A stretch of DNA of 13,449 nucleotides from positions 1 through 13,449 of the forward strand of contig RFPF01000065.1 in the NCBI GenBank assembly GCA_009926295.1, written 5' to 3'. The translations under genes were made by a program, and so were the position numbers. Positions 6,251 to 13,449 of the stretch are shown here, piece after piece. This DNA is from Planctomycetia bacterium (GTDB lineage Bacteria > Planctomycetota > Planctomycetia > Pirellulales > UBA1268). The notes below the pieces were generated by a model, which had not been told where the DNA came from, did not search any database, and saw only the letters and a list, made by a program, of their open reading frames with translations. The first letter of the stretch is position 1. Each line of letters begins with the position of its first letter.

Positions 6251-7075
6251 ATGAAGCCCGTCCGCCGCCGGCCCGCCGAGTCACGCCCGCCCCGCGCTTC
6301 CGCCGCACCGGGGCGGTCGCCGGCCCGCCACCGGCGGGCGGAGGAGGAGAAATTCCACGGCCTGCGGGCGTGCGAGGCGCTCTTCGCCCGGCGGCCCGGC
6401 GACATCGTCCGGGTGTATGTCACGGCCCGGCGGAAGCCGACGTTTGCAAAACTCCTCGAGCACTGCGTGCGCGAGCGGAAGGGCTTTCAGATCGTCGAAG
6501 ATGAGAACCTCGAGCGTCTGACCGGATCGCTTCATCACGAGGGCATCGCGATCCTCGCCAAGGCGATCGTGCGGCAGGATCTGGCGGGCCTCGTGCACGG
6601 AATCGAGAAGGGTACGATCACGGGGCCGCTGCTCTACCTCGACGGCGTGCAGAACCCGCACAATCTGGGTTCGATCCTCCGCACGGCCGCACACTTCGGC
6701 GTGGGGGCGGTCGTGGGAGCCGAGGGCCAGTTGCCCCCGCTTTCCGCCGCAGCGGTGCGCGTGGCCGAGGGGGCAGCCGAGCACGTGCCGGTGGTGGCCC
6801 TGGCCGCTCCCGGCCCCGATCTCGCGCGACTCAAGAAGGCGGGCTACGAACTCGTGGCCACGACGAGCCATGGAGGCGAGCCGCTGTGGGCGGCGTCGCT
6901 CGCCCCTGCGGAGCGGCTTGTGATCGTGATGGGAAGCGAGGGGGAGGGCATGTCGCGCGCCGTCGAGCGGGCCTGCGACCGCACGGTGCGCATTCCGGGC
7001 ACGGGCGTCGTCGAGAGCCTCAATGTGGCGGTGGCGTGCGGGATCGTGCTCGCGGACGTGCGCCGCCGCGTGTAG
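6251..7075 (+). CDS. TrmH/SpoU-family RNA 2'-O-methyltransferase (YfiF-like)
   Basis: 274 residues. SPOUT-class enzymes use S-adenosylmethionine to methylate ribose 2'-OH in tRNA or rRNA. After a basic, disordered-looking N-terminus (1-30) comes an L30e-like substrate-binding domain (about 34-105, starting KFHGLRACEALF). The SpoU domain (about 125-272) carries motif 1 NPHNLGSILRTAAHFG (135-150, with N135 and R144), motif 2 VIVMGSEGEGMS (224-235) and motif 3 IPGTGVVESLNVAVA (248-262). It resembles E. coli YfiF more than RlmB, judged from remembered motifs, and the RNA target is unknown. The ATG at 6251 is chosen because the open frame upstream is not protein-like; it lacks a Shine-Dalgarno but follows a TACACT box by 7 nt. 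It is divergent from the small ORF/pepP unit. Confidence 0.9.
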   Translation: MKPVRRRPAESRPPRASAAPGRSPARHRRAEEEKFHGLRACEALFARRPGDIVRVYVTARRKPTFAKLLEHCVRERKGFQIVEDENLERLTGSLHHEGIAILAKAIVRQDLAGLVHGIEKGTITGPLLYLDGVQNPHNLGSILRTAAHFGVGAVVGAEGQLPPLSAAAVRVAEGAAEHVPVVALAAPGPDLARLKKAGYELVATTSHGGEPLWAASLAPAERLVIVMGSEGEGMSRAVERACDRTVRIPGTGVVESLNVAVACGIVLADVRRRV

Positions 7076-7155
7076 CCCGGCATCTGCCCGTCATGACTCC
7101 TCTCGCCCAATTCGGCTCGGTGACTGCCCGGACCCTTCCCGTTTTTAGTTGAGGA

Positions 7156-7298
7156 GGCTTCGGGCTCCCCGTGTCCCGGGAGCCGGCGTATGCAGACAAG
7201 CGCAGCCATGGATGGCGGAGCGCAGTCGGAGTCGAGTGAGCGGAGGGCTGGAGGCCCGCAGTGAACGTCCGGTGACGGGATGCGGGGAGCCCGGAGCC
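7156..7298. repeat. Inverted-repeat-bounded intergenic element
   Basis: GGCTTCGGGCTCCCCG (7156-7171) is matched by its inverted copy CGGGGAGCCCGGAGCC (7283-7298), 15 of 16 bases complementary, with weaker similarity continuing about 15 bp further in. The interior (7172-7282) contains a small GGGC/GCCC hairpin near 7245-7256 and no good gene. It lies between two convergent genes (ends at 7075 and 7331), so it could act as a bidirectional terminator. Its layout also suggests a dispersed repeat or a small non-autonomous mobile element. Repetition elsewhere in the genome cannot be seen from this window. The rest of the gap (7076-7155, 7299-7330) shows only a short T-run at 7142-7146. Confidence 0.5.
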
Positions 7299-7330
7299 GG
7301 TGACGTGAGACCGACCGTCGTAAACAGGTC

Positions 7331-8668
7331 CTACTTGATGCAGTAAAGAGCCGCGGTGGAGCGGATGAGGATCGCGTCGTCGGCGATTGCGGGCGTGGCC
7401 CAGAAGATTTCATCGGACCCGCCGAGCGGATTCTCGGCGAGCACCTTGAATTCCGGACCCGCCTGCAGGACGGTCGTCGAGCCGCGCTCGTTCACGAGAT
7501 AGATCCGGTCGCCCACGACCAGCGGCGATCCGACGGCCGTGCTGCCGCTCGGAAGCCGCTTGCGATATTTTTCCACGCCGGTGCGCTTGTCGAAGCAGAC
7601 GGCGAGTTTGTCGAGAAAATACAGATGGTCGCCCACGACCACGGGCGAGGGCATCCCCGCCCCGCACTTCGTCTTCGACCAGAGCACCGGGCCGCCCTGC
7701 GTCTGCCCCTTCGCGAGCGAGACGTCCCCGGTGCACCCACGGGCCAGCGCGTAGGCCGGGGCCTTGCTGCCCGGGCTCGATGTCCCGAAGTAGATACCCT
7801 CGGCATCGGCGATGACGGAGCAGGCGAACGACGTGTCGATGCCGCCGAACCGCCAGCGCTCGATGCCGGAGTCGAGCGCGTAAGCCGTCACACGGCCCTG
7901 GCCCGCCGTGACGACCTCGGGCGAGCCGGCGTTGTCCCACACGACGGGCGTGCTCCACGACGTGCCCTTCGGCCCCGCGGCCCGCCAAAGGTCGGTGCCG
8001 GTGGCGGCGTCGAGGCAGAGGAGCGAGTCGTTCTCCTCGTTGTAGAGCTGGATGAAGAGCCGCGTCTTCCCGGCGGCATCGACGTGGAGCAGGGGGGAGG
8101 AGCCGGTACCAAACTGGTTTTGAATCGGCTGCGGGCCGAGGTCGCGCCGCCAGTGCTCGGTGCCATCGTGGCCGAGTGCGACGAGCGTGCCGGTCGCGCC
8201 GAAGAATGCGAACACCGTGTCGGCCGTCGCGCAGGGTGTTTCGGTGGCGAACGTGTTCGAAGCATGCTTGCCGTACTTCGGCTTGGCGTTCGCGATGGTC
8301 TTCGACCACTGCACCCGGCCCGACGGCCGGTCGAGACAGAGCACCTGCCACTCGATCGGCTCCGACGGTGCGGATCCCATGCCCCACGTGGAGAGCGACA
8401 TCACGCCCCCCATCATGCCGCTCGGCCGGCCGCCGCTCGGGGACACGGCCGTCGTCACGAAGATGCGGTCGCCGACCACGATCGGCTGCGACCAGCCCGC
8501 GCCGGGCAGCGGGGTGCGCCAGGCGATGCGGGTGTCGTTGTTCCACTGCAGCGGCACGTTGGCATGGGATGCGTGGCTGAGTGCCGGCCCGCCGCGAAAC
8601 TGTGGCCAGTCGGCCCGGAGCGTGGATGCACACGCCATCACGATCACGATCCATGCGATCCGTTGCAT
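7331..8668 (-). CDS. Exported PQQ-like beta-propeller protein
   Basis: 445 residues. Residues 1-19 form a signal peptide (MQRIAWIVIVMACASTLRA), followed by DWPQFRGG, a typical start for planctomycete exported PQQ-like propellers. The remainder repeats the blade pattern of a hydrophobic strand, VVGDRIF or similar, then a xLDxxTGxxxW turn; examples are VLCLDRPSGRVQW, LLCLDAATGTDLW and YALDSGIERW. No enzyme domain or PQQ-dehydrogenase active-site motif is seen, so it is probably a binding or scaffold protein outside the cytoplasm rather than a dehydrogenase. An AGGAGG Shine-Dalgarno lies 7 nt before the ATG. It starts 27 nt after the stop of the flavin oxidase gene, so the two are very likely one operon. 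Confidence 0.88.
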   Translation of the reverse strand: MQRIAWIVIVMACASTLRADWPQFRGGPALSHASHANVPLQWNNDTRIAWRTPLPGAGWSQPIVVGDRIFVTTAVSPSGGRPSGMMGGVMSLSTWGMGSAPSEPIEWQVLCLDRPSGRVQWSKTIANAKPKYGKHASNTFATETPCATADTVFAFFGATGTLVALGHDGTEHWRRDLGPQPIQNQFGTGSSPLLHVDAAGKTRLFIQLYNEENDSLLCLDAATGTDLWRAAGPKGTSWSTPVVWDNAGSPEVVTAGQGRVTAYALDSGIERWRFGGIDTSFACSVIADAEGIYFGTSSPGSKAPAYALARGCTGDVSLAKGQTQGGPVLWSKTKCGAGMPSPVVVGDHLYFLDKLAVCFDKRTGVEKYRKRLPSGSTAVGSPLVVGDRIYLVNERGSTTVLQAGPEFKVLAENPLGGSDEIFWATPAIADDAILIRSTAALYCIK

Positions 8669-8695
8669 CGAAGGCCTCCTGAAGGAGACCGGAGG

Positions 8696-9829
8696 CTAGC
8701 AGAACCTTGACGGCGAGAGGAAGCCGAGTGGGAGCGGGGTGGTGCCCGAGAGTGCGAGGTCGGCGATCGCTTCGCCCATGACGCTCGCGAATTTGAAGCC
8801 GTGGCCGGAGAAGCCGGCCGCGATGGCGACGCGGTCGTGATCGGGATGGAGGCCGACGAGGAAGTGGTGATCGGGAGACATCGTGTAGAGGCACGCGACG
8901 TGATCGGCCACCGTGGTTCCGAGCGTCGGCAGGTGGGCGGCGATCACCTCGTCGATCCGCCGCTGCTCGTGCATATCGACTGCTCGATCGACGTGGAGCG
9001 GGTCGGCGACGACCCGGCCCCCTGAGTGCTCGGCGATCTTCACGCCGCGGGCGTCGAGCGTGGGAAACCCGTAAAAGAATCCGTGGGGTGCGGCGAACGC
9101 GAAGCAGGGCAGGGCACCGGCCGCAAAGGCGTGTGCGTGCGAGGCGGGTGGTCGGTACCAGAAGAGCGACTTGCGCAGCACGGTGAGGCACGCGGCGGGA
9201 AGGTGGAGCAGCGAATCCGCCCACGGTCCGGGGGCGAGCACGAGCCGGTCTGCCGTGATGTCTCCATGCTCCGTCGTGACGACGACACCGCCGCGTTCGG
9301 TCCGCCAGCCGCCGACACGCACATCGGTCTCGAGCGTCGCACCCGCGGCTGCAGCGGCCGCCGCATGGGCCGCGACACACTCCTCGACGAACAGGTAGCC
9401 CGCCTGCTCCTCGTGCAAGACCGTCCAGGGCGCGGGGATCACGAACTGCGGCCAGCGGCGGCAGGCCTCGGCGGCGGAAAGGCGAGCGAGTGCGAGCCCG
9501 TGCGTCTCGGCCGAGGCGATCGCGCCTCGGATCACGTCGCTTTCGGATGGTCCGGCCATCATCAGGCCCGACTCCACGAGGAGCCGGCGACCGGTGCGGG
9601 CTTCCAGGTCGCGCCACAGTTCGTACCCCCGCCGCAGGAGCGGCACGTAGTCGGGATGCTCGAAATAGGCGAGCCGGATCAGCCTCGTCTGGCCGTGCGA
9701 ACTGCCCCGGTCGTGGGCGATCGGAAAGCGATCGAGCCCGAGCACGCGGCAGCCCCGGGCCGCGAGGTGGAAGGCGGCGGCGCTCCCGATGCCGCCGAGT
9801 CCGACGACGATGGCGTCGAAGCGTCTCAT
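8696..9829 (-). CDS. FAD-dependent amine oxidase of the MSOX/SolA family
   Basis: 377 residues, the usual size for monomeric sarcosine oxidase or N-methyl-L-tryptophan oxidase. These enzymes oxidise N-methyl or cyclic amino acids and release hydrogen peroxide. The FAD dinucleotide motif is VVGLGGIGSAAAFHLA (G10, G12, G15). SSHGQTRLIR (43-52) is a family signature. C313 (ACLYTMSPD) matches the cysteine that binds FAD covalently in MSOX, K264 (VKIAEH) matches the lysine that activates oxygen, and GFSGHGFKF (339-347) is the C-terminal signature. The substrate cannot be decided; sarcosine, N-methyltryptophan and pipecolate oxidases are all possible. No Shine-Dalgarno is seen, but a TATGAT box ends 8 nt before the ATG. 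It is the first gene of a likely two-gene operon and divergent from hrpB. Confidence 0.9.
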   Translation of the reverse strand: MRRFDAIVVGLGGIGSAAAFHLAARGCRVLGLDRFPIAHDRGSSHGQTRLIRLAYFEHPDYVPLLRRGYELWRDLEARTGRRLLVESGLMMAGPSESDVIRGAIASAETHGLALARLSAAEACRRWPQFVIPAPWTVLHEEQAGYLFVEECVAAHAAAAAAAGATLETDVRVGGWRTERGGVVVTTEHGDITADRLVLAPGPWADSLLHLPAACLTVLRKSLFWYRPPASHAHAFAAGALPCFAFAAPHGFFYGFPTLDARGVKIAEHSGGRVVADPLHVDRAVDMHEQRRIDEVIAAHLPTLGTTVADHVACLYTMSPDHHFLVGLHPDHDRVAIAAGFSGHGFKFASVMGEAIADLALSGTTPLPLGFLSPSRFC

Positions 9830-9837
9830 GGCGAGCG

Positions 9838-9843
9838 ATCATA
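9838..9843 (-). promoter_or_regulatory. Candidate -10 box for a leaderless oxidase mRNA
   Basis: On the minus strand TATGAT (a close match to TATAAT) ends 8 nt before the ATG at 9829. The gap has no Shine-Dalgarno and no clear -35 is found, which suggests transcription starting at or beside the start codon. Confidence 0.4.
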
Positions 9844-9909
9844 CCGTGGTGTGCGGCGCAGGCGTCTCGCTTGCCGATGGCGACCGGGACGGTCGCCCCA
9901 CGAAGCAAG

Positions 9910-9915
9910 TACGAT
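9910..9915 (+). promoter_or_regulatory. Candidate -10 box for a leaderless hrpB mRNA
   Basis: TACGAT ends 6 nt before the ATG at 9922, with no Shine-Dalgarno between. If it is a true -10, the upstream in-frame ATG at 9877 would not be in the transcript, which supports the shorter start. Confidence 0.35.
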
Positions 9916-9921
9916 GTCGAA

Positions 9922-12516
9922 ATGCCCGATCATCCAGCCCCATCCCTGCGCGACCTTCCCGTGGCCGCGGTACTCGGCGATGCCGTGATGGCGTCGCGCG
10001 GCGGAGCGGTCGTCGTGACGGCTCCGCCTGGCTCCGGCAAGACGATGCTCGTGCCGGCCGCGATCCTCGACGACCTTCCGTCTGGCGGAAAAGTCGTGCT
10101 CCTCCAGCCTCGTCGTCTCGCAGCCCGGGCCGTGGCCCACCAGATCGCGCGGCTGCGGGGCGTGCCCCTCGGAGGCGAGGTGGGCTACCAGGTGCGGTTC
10201 GACGCCAAGGTGAGCCGCGATACGAGGCTCGTGGTCGAGACGACCGGCATCATGCTCCGCCGGCTGCTCGACGACGCGGCCCTCGAGGGCATCGTCGCGG
10301 TCGTGCTCGACGAGTTCCACGAGCGCACCGTCGAGATGGATCTCGTGCTCGGGCTCCTCCTGCGCGCGCAGGAGACCGTGCGGCCCGACCTGCGGATCGT
10401 CGTCATGAGCGCGACGCTCGCGGCCGAGCCCGTGGCCCGGCTGCTCGGGCAGACGCGGGGCCGCGACTGCCCGGTCGTGTCGGCTGCAGGACGGGTGTAT
10501 CCGGCCGAGATTCGCTACGGGCGACGCGGAGAGCAGAGGGAACTCGTCGATCTCGCCATGGCGGCCGTGGCCGAGGCGCTGCGGGCGACCGACGGCCACG
10601 TGCTCGTCTTCCTGCCGGGCGTGGGGGAGATCGTGCGCTGCGAGCAGGCGCTCTCGGCGCTCGCCGATCGCGAGGGGTGCGAGCTCCTGCCGCTCTTCGG
10701 CGACCTGCCGCCAGAGGCACAAGACCGGGTGCTCGTCGATCTCGGACGCCGCAAGATCATCCTCGCGACGAACGTCGCCGAGACATCCGTCACGATCCCC
10801 GGCGTCACGGCCGTCGTCGATTCGGGGCTCGCCCGGCAGATGCGCGTGGCGGGGGCGACCGGCCTGCCGCGGCTCGAACGCATCCCGATCTCGAAGGCGT
10901 CGGCCGACCAGCGGGCCGGCCGCGCGGGCCGCACCGCGCCTGGCATCTGCTGGCGACTCTGGGACGAGGCATCGCACCATCATCGGCCCCAGGCCGAGAC
11001 GCCGGAGATCCTGCGGGGCGATTTCGCCGGCCCTCTGCTGCAACTGCTCGCCCTCGGAGAGCGAGGCGAGTTCCCCTGGCTCGATCCACCGCTGCCGGAG
11101 GCGGTCGGGCAGGCACGCACGCTGCTTGCGCGGCTCGGGGCGCTCGAGCCCGTCGAGGCGCGGCCACCAGACAGGCTCTCGCCGCTCGGTCGCGAGATCG
11201 TGCGGCTGCCCGCCCATCCCCGGCTTGCCCGGCTGCTGCTGGCCGGTGCGACGCACGGCGTGCTGCGCGAGGCCTCGATCGCGGCGGCGATGCTCTCGGA
11301 GCGGGATCCTTTCCGCGTCGGTGGCCACGCACGACACGGCCCGCGTGACCGGCACAACGTGCGCACCCGTTCCGACGTGGTCGACCGCGTAGTCGCCCTG
11401 CAGGCCTTTCACGAGGGCATCCGGTTCGACGACGCCGATCTCGAACTGCATCCGGGGGGTGCGCGTTCGGTGCTGCGGACGGCCGAGCAGCTCTATCGGC
11501 TCGTGGATGTGCCGCTGGCACCGCGGGCGGCCGATCCTGCCACCGCGCTCATGCGGGCACTGCTCGAGGCGTTTCCCGACCGCTTGGCCAGGCTGCGCCC
11601 GGGGGCCGCCGACCGGGCGACGATGGTGGGCGGCCGCGGTGTGCGGCTCGACGGTGGTTCCCGCGTGCGGCACGAGCCTCTCTTTCTGGCTATCGATCTC
11701 GACGACGCGGGGGGCGAGGCCAGGGTCCGGCAGGCATCGGCGGTCGACCGCGAGTGGCTGGCCGTGGAGCCACTGGCAACGGTGAATCTCCGCGTCGGCG
11801 ACGAACTCCTCTATCAGCCGGCGCGGCGGCAGGTGGAAGCCCGGCGGTGTACGACGTGGATCGACCTCGTGCTCGACGAGACACCCGTCCAGATCGCCGA
11901 TATGTCGGCTGCGGCGATGCTCCTCGCGCGGGAGGTGGCCTCGGAACTCGATCGCGTCCTGCCCAGCGACGACTCGGCCGCCGGCAGGTTTTTGGCCCGG
12001 GTGCGGTGGCTGGCCGCGGAGGCCCCCGATCTGGGGCTGCCGGCCTGTGACGACACGGCCCTTGCCGCACTCCTGCCGGATATCTGCCACGGCCTGCGGT
12101 CACTCGACGAAGTGCAGGCGGCCGACTGGCTCTCGAGGCTCCAGACGCTCGTGGGCTACGAGCGGCTCGCGGAGATCGATCGGCTCGCACCGGCCGAGAT
12201 CGAGCTTCCCGGCGGCAAGCGGCATCGGCTCACCTACGAGCCCGGCAAGCCTCCCGTCCTGGCGGTGCGCATCCAGGAACTCTTTGGCGTGGCGCAAACG
12301 CCGCGTGTGGCCGGAGGGCGGCGGCCGGTGCTCCTGCATCTTCTGGGGCCCAACCACCGGCCGCAGCAGGTCACCGACGACCTGGCGAGCTTCTGGCTGA
12401 ACACCTACCCACAGGTGAAGAACGAACTCCGCCGCCGGTATCCGAAACACGCGTGGCCAGACGATCCGCTGGCTGCTCGGGCCACCCGCAACGACGGAAA
12501 ACGCCGCACAACCTGA
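9922..12516 (+). CDS. hrpB: ATP-dependent RNA helicase HrpB
   Basis: 864 residues. HrpB proteins are DExH-box NTPases of superfamily 2; their physiological role in most bacteria is unclear. Visible helicase motifs are Walker A APPGSGKT (34-41), motif Ia QPRRLAARAVA, motif II DEFHER (130-135, the HrpB variant of DEAH), motif III SAT (163-165), motif V TNVAETSVT (283-291) and motif VI QRAGRAGR (330-337). The long C-terminal half ends with the family tail (LASFWLNTYPQVKNELRRRYPKHAWPDDP in the last 45 residues). The length is slightly above the roughly 810-820 of enterobacterial HrpB. The ATG at 9922 begins just before the conserved N-terminal helix; an in-frame ATG at 9877 would add 15 residues. 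The frame open to 9490 upstream is antisense to the oxidase gene and not real. Divergent from the oxidase operon. Confidence 0.95.
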   Translation: MPDHPAPSLRDLPVAAVLGDAVMASRGGAVVVTAPPGSGKTMLVPAAILDDLPSGGKVVLLQPRRLAARAVAHQIARLRGVPLGGEVGYQVRFDAKVSRDTRLVVETTGIMLRRLLDDAALEGIVAVVLDEFHERTVEMDLVLGLLLRAQETVRPDLRIVVMSATLAAEPVARLLGQTRGRDCPVVSAAGRVYPAEIRYGRRGEQRELVDLAMAAVAEALRATDGHVLVFLPGVGEIVRCEQALSALADREGCELLPLFGDLPPEAQDRVLVDLGRRKIILATNVAETSVTIPGVTAVVDSGLARQMRVAGATGLPRLERIPISKASADQRAGRAGRTAPGICWRLWDEASHHHRPQAETPEILRGDFAGPLLQLLALGERGEFPWLDPPLPEAVGQARTLLARLGALEPVEARPPDRLSPLGREIVRLPAHPRLARLLLAGATHGVLREASIAAAMLSERDPFRVGGHARHGPRDRHNVRTRSDVVDRVVALQAFHEGIRFDDADLELHPGGARSVLRTAEQLYRLVDVPLAPRAADPATALMRALLEAFPDRLARLRPGAADRATMVGGRGVRLDGGSRVRHEPLFLAIDLDDAGGEARVRQASAVDREWLAVEPLATVNLRVGDELLYQPARRQVEARRCTTWIDLVLDETPVQIADMSAAAMLLAREVASELDRVLPSDDSAAGRFLARVRWLAAEAPDLGLPACDDTALAALLPDICHGLRSLDEVQAADWLSRLQTLVGYERLAEIDRLAPAEIELPGGKRHRLTYEPGKPPVLAVRIQELFGVAQTPRVAGGRRPVLLHLLGPNHRPQQVTDDLASFWLNTYPQVKNELRRRYPKHAWPDDPLAARATRNDGKRRTT

Positions 12517-12576
12517 CTTTGCCCAGGTTTCTCAAACTCGCCATTCCCCGCCGACGATAACCACAACGTCCCTCCA

Positions 12577-12599
12577 GCGGTTGGGCGTTCAGCCCCCGC
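12577..12599 (+). terminator. Possible terminator-like hairpin after hrpB
   Basis: GCGG-(TT bulge)-GGGC pairs with GCCC-CCGC around a GTTCA loop, 60 bp after the hrpB stop. No U-tract follows, so intrinsic termination is doubtful. The rest of the gap 12517-12663 shows only a C-run and the ribosome binding site of the next gene. Confidence 0.25.
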
Positions 12600-12663
12600 G
12601 ACTTGGCTCTTCCCGGTTCTCGTCAGTTCCCCCCCCACCGTCGGCAACGACAGGAGTTTTTCC

Positions 12664-12846
12664 ATGATGCGTCTGGCCTTCATCTTCGCGTTCGTGTTCA
12701 GCATGTTCCTCGTCGGCACCGTCGATGCCGCTCAGACCCGCGCCTCTCGCCAGTCGGTCGACGCCGCCCGCAAGGGGCCGGTGGCGAAGCTGATCGAACT
12801 CGAGCGCCGCAAGAACGAGTGGCTGCGTCAGCAATTCGGTCGATGA
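12664..12846 (+). CDS. Small exported protein, 60 aa
   Basis: 60 residues. A clear signal peptide (MMRLAFIFAFVFSMFLVGTVDA, residues 1-22) ends in VDA before AQ. The mature part is only about 38 residues, basic, with a likely amphipathic helix ending LIELERRKNEWLRQQFGR. This C-terminal pattern seems familiar from short exported planctomycete proteins, but I cannot name a family or a function. The Shine-Dalgarno AGGAG (12652-12656) lies 7 nt before the ATG. The stop overlaps the start of the next gene as ATGA (12843-12846), implying translational coupling and a shared role. The second ATG at 12667 is a possible alternative start with the same signal peptide. Confidence 0.75.
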   Translation: MMRLAFIFAFVFSMFLVGTVDAAQTRASRQSVDAARKGPVAKLIELERRKNEWLRQQFGR

Positions 12847-13145
12847 ACCCCGCCTCCCGGGAGTGGCTCGCCGGCCTGAGGCAACGCATCGCTGACGAGC
12901 GGTGCGGCCCGGGCCCGGCGGGCCCTACCCGGCAGCCCGCTCCCACCGCCGCCGCGGTCGCCGCCGAGCGGATGATTCTCGCTGCCCATCTGGTCGTCTG
13001 GCTCGAGAACGAACTCCTTACCTTGCTCGATGCCCGCCGCGCGGCCCTGGCATCCTCCGCCGATCCGTATCCGGCGATCGTGATCACCACCTCGCCCGTC
13101 GGCATCGACGTCCGACGTCGTCGCGGATATGCTGGCCCGCGATGA
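12843..13145 (+). CDS. Unrecognised 100-aa protein
   Basis: 100 residues from an ATG that overlaps the preceding stop as ATGA, so translation is probably coupled. Codons end mainly in G or C, which supports coding. A proline/alanine-rich linker (about 22-39) leads into a long amphipathic helix (AERMILAAHLVVWLENELL, about 41-59). The C-terminus is basic (VRRRRGYAGPR). There is no signal peptide, so it is probably cytoplasmic. Its last 17 bp overlap the next gene in another frame. A frameshift joining this ORF with the next one cannot be ruled out, since both are unrecognised and the junction falls in a plausible linker. Confidence 0.6.
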   Translation: MNPASREWLAGLRQRIADERCGPGPAGPTRQPAPTAAAVAAERMILAAHLVVWLENELLTLLDARRAALASSADPYPAIVITTSPVGIDVRRRRGYAGPR

Positions 13146-13449
13146 ACCGCTCGTGGCGACCCTGCGCGACTCGATCGTCGCGGTCACCGAGCGCGAATAC
13201 CGCGACTGGACGAAGGCACGTCCCGACCCCGGCCATCTGCTTCATGTCAACCACTGGAGCTGGGTGAAGACCGCTGTTCCGGACGCCCGCCGCGAGGAGT
13301 TTGCGCGATACCCGCTCGCTGCGGGGGAGGCGTTCTGGCTGCATCGCACCGGCACGATGGGCTGTGGCATGGAGCGGCGGTTCTGCCACCTCTGGAAGTG
13401 GAATGGCGAGGCCGCGAGCCTGGTCGAGCCGTTCGTCGAGGAGCGGGTG
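13129..13449 (+). CDS. Unrecognised protein, 3' end outside the window
   Basis: From an ATG at 13129 the frame stays open for 107 codons to the window edge. An in-frame TGA at 13081-13083 limits upstream starts, and this is the only ATG before strongly protein-like sequence. It begins MLARDEPLVATLRDSIVAV and contains an aromatic, His-rich segment (HLLHVNHWSWVKTAVP, about 44-59), then FWLHRTGTMGCGMERRFCHLWKWNG (about 79-103). Two cysteines (C91, C98) and several His could bind metal, but I recognise no family. It overlaps the upstream gene by 17 bp, as expected in a tight operon. No Shine-Dalgarno is visible. Confidence 0.7.
   Translation, partial: MLARDEPLVATLRDSIVAVTEREYRDWTKARPDPGHLLHVNHWSWVKTAVPDARREEFARYPLAAGEAFWLHRTGTMGCGMERRFCHLWKWNGEAASLVEPFVEERV

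Noticed and set aside
7142..7146. T-run as an intrinsic terminator of the methyltransferase gene
   Set aside because: No stable stem directly precedes it.
7410..9908. An 832-codon open frame on the minus strand
   Set aside because: It lies out of frame over the oxidase and propeller genes, whose motifs are clear, and its product is Arg/Pro-rich, as expected for a shifted frame in high-GC DNA.
9826..12090. A 754-codon open frame antisense to hrpB
   Set aside because: hrpB has all helicase motifs on the other strand; the antisense product is His/Arg/Pro-rich with no domain.

Overview
The window reads as a high-GC chromosomal segment of a planctomycete, most likely of the Pirellulales type. 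This is an inference from gene content and style: a signal-peptide, cysteine-rich HEAT-repeat protein, an exported PQQ-like beta-propeller protein starting DWPQFRGG after its signal, a twin-arginine sugar-phosphate isomerase-like protein, and many short exported or unrecognised proteins. No plasmid, phage, CRISPR or defence genes were recognised.

Layout, left to right. A 5'-truncated unrecognised gene (2-796, +) converges on, and overlaps by 30 bp, a Cys-rich HEAT-repeat membrane-anchored protein (767-2230, -). The upstream region of the HEAT gene holds two mutually exclusive hairpins. A tRNA-Ser(UGA) lies at 2589-2675. It is followed by a scarred stretch (2676-3135) with two tandem copies of an insertion-sequence-end-like motif, a small hairpin, a near-perfect 32-bp palindrome, and an ORF that looks like the C-terminal tail of a larger protein, possibly radical SAM. 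Next come a Tat-exported TIM-barrel isomerase/epimerase (3166-4077, +) and MscL (4176-4640, +). MscL meets the Xaa-Pro aminopeptidase PepP (4637-5923, -) at a shared CTAG. Upstream of pepP on the same strand is a 44-codon ORF (5974-6108, -) with a strong ribosome binding site. A TrmH/SpoU-type RNA methyltransferase (6251-7075, +) is divergent from this pair. A 143-bp element bounded by 16-bp inverted repeats fills the gap before the next convergent gene.

The minus-strand pair FAD-dependent amine oxidase (8696-9829) and exported beta-propeller protein (7331-8668) forms a likely operon with a 27-nt gap. Divergent from it is the helicase HrpB (9922-12516, +). The right end is a tight plus-strand cluster: a 60-aa exported protein (12664-12846), a 100-aa protein coupled by an ATGA overlap (12843-13145), and a third unrecognised protein (from 13129) running off the window.

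Most genes are housekeeping or single-function neighbours rather than one pathway. The most interesting signals are: (i) three divergently placed genes whose start codons sit only 6-8 nt after a TAnnnT box without a Shine-Dalgarno, suggesting leaderless mRNAs; (ii) the 44-aa ORF ahead of pepP; (iii) the inverted-repeat element at 7156-7298; (iv) the decayed region after the tRNA; and (v) the three-gene overlapping cluster of unknown function at the right edge.
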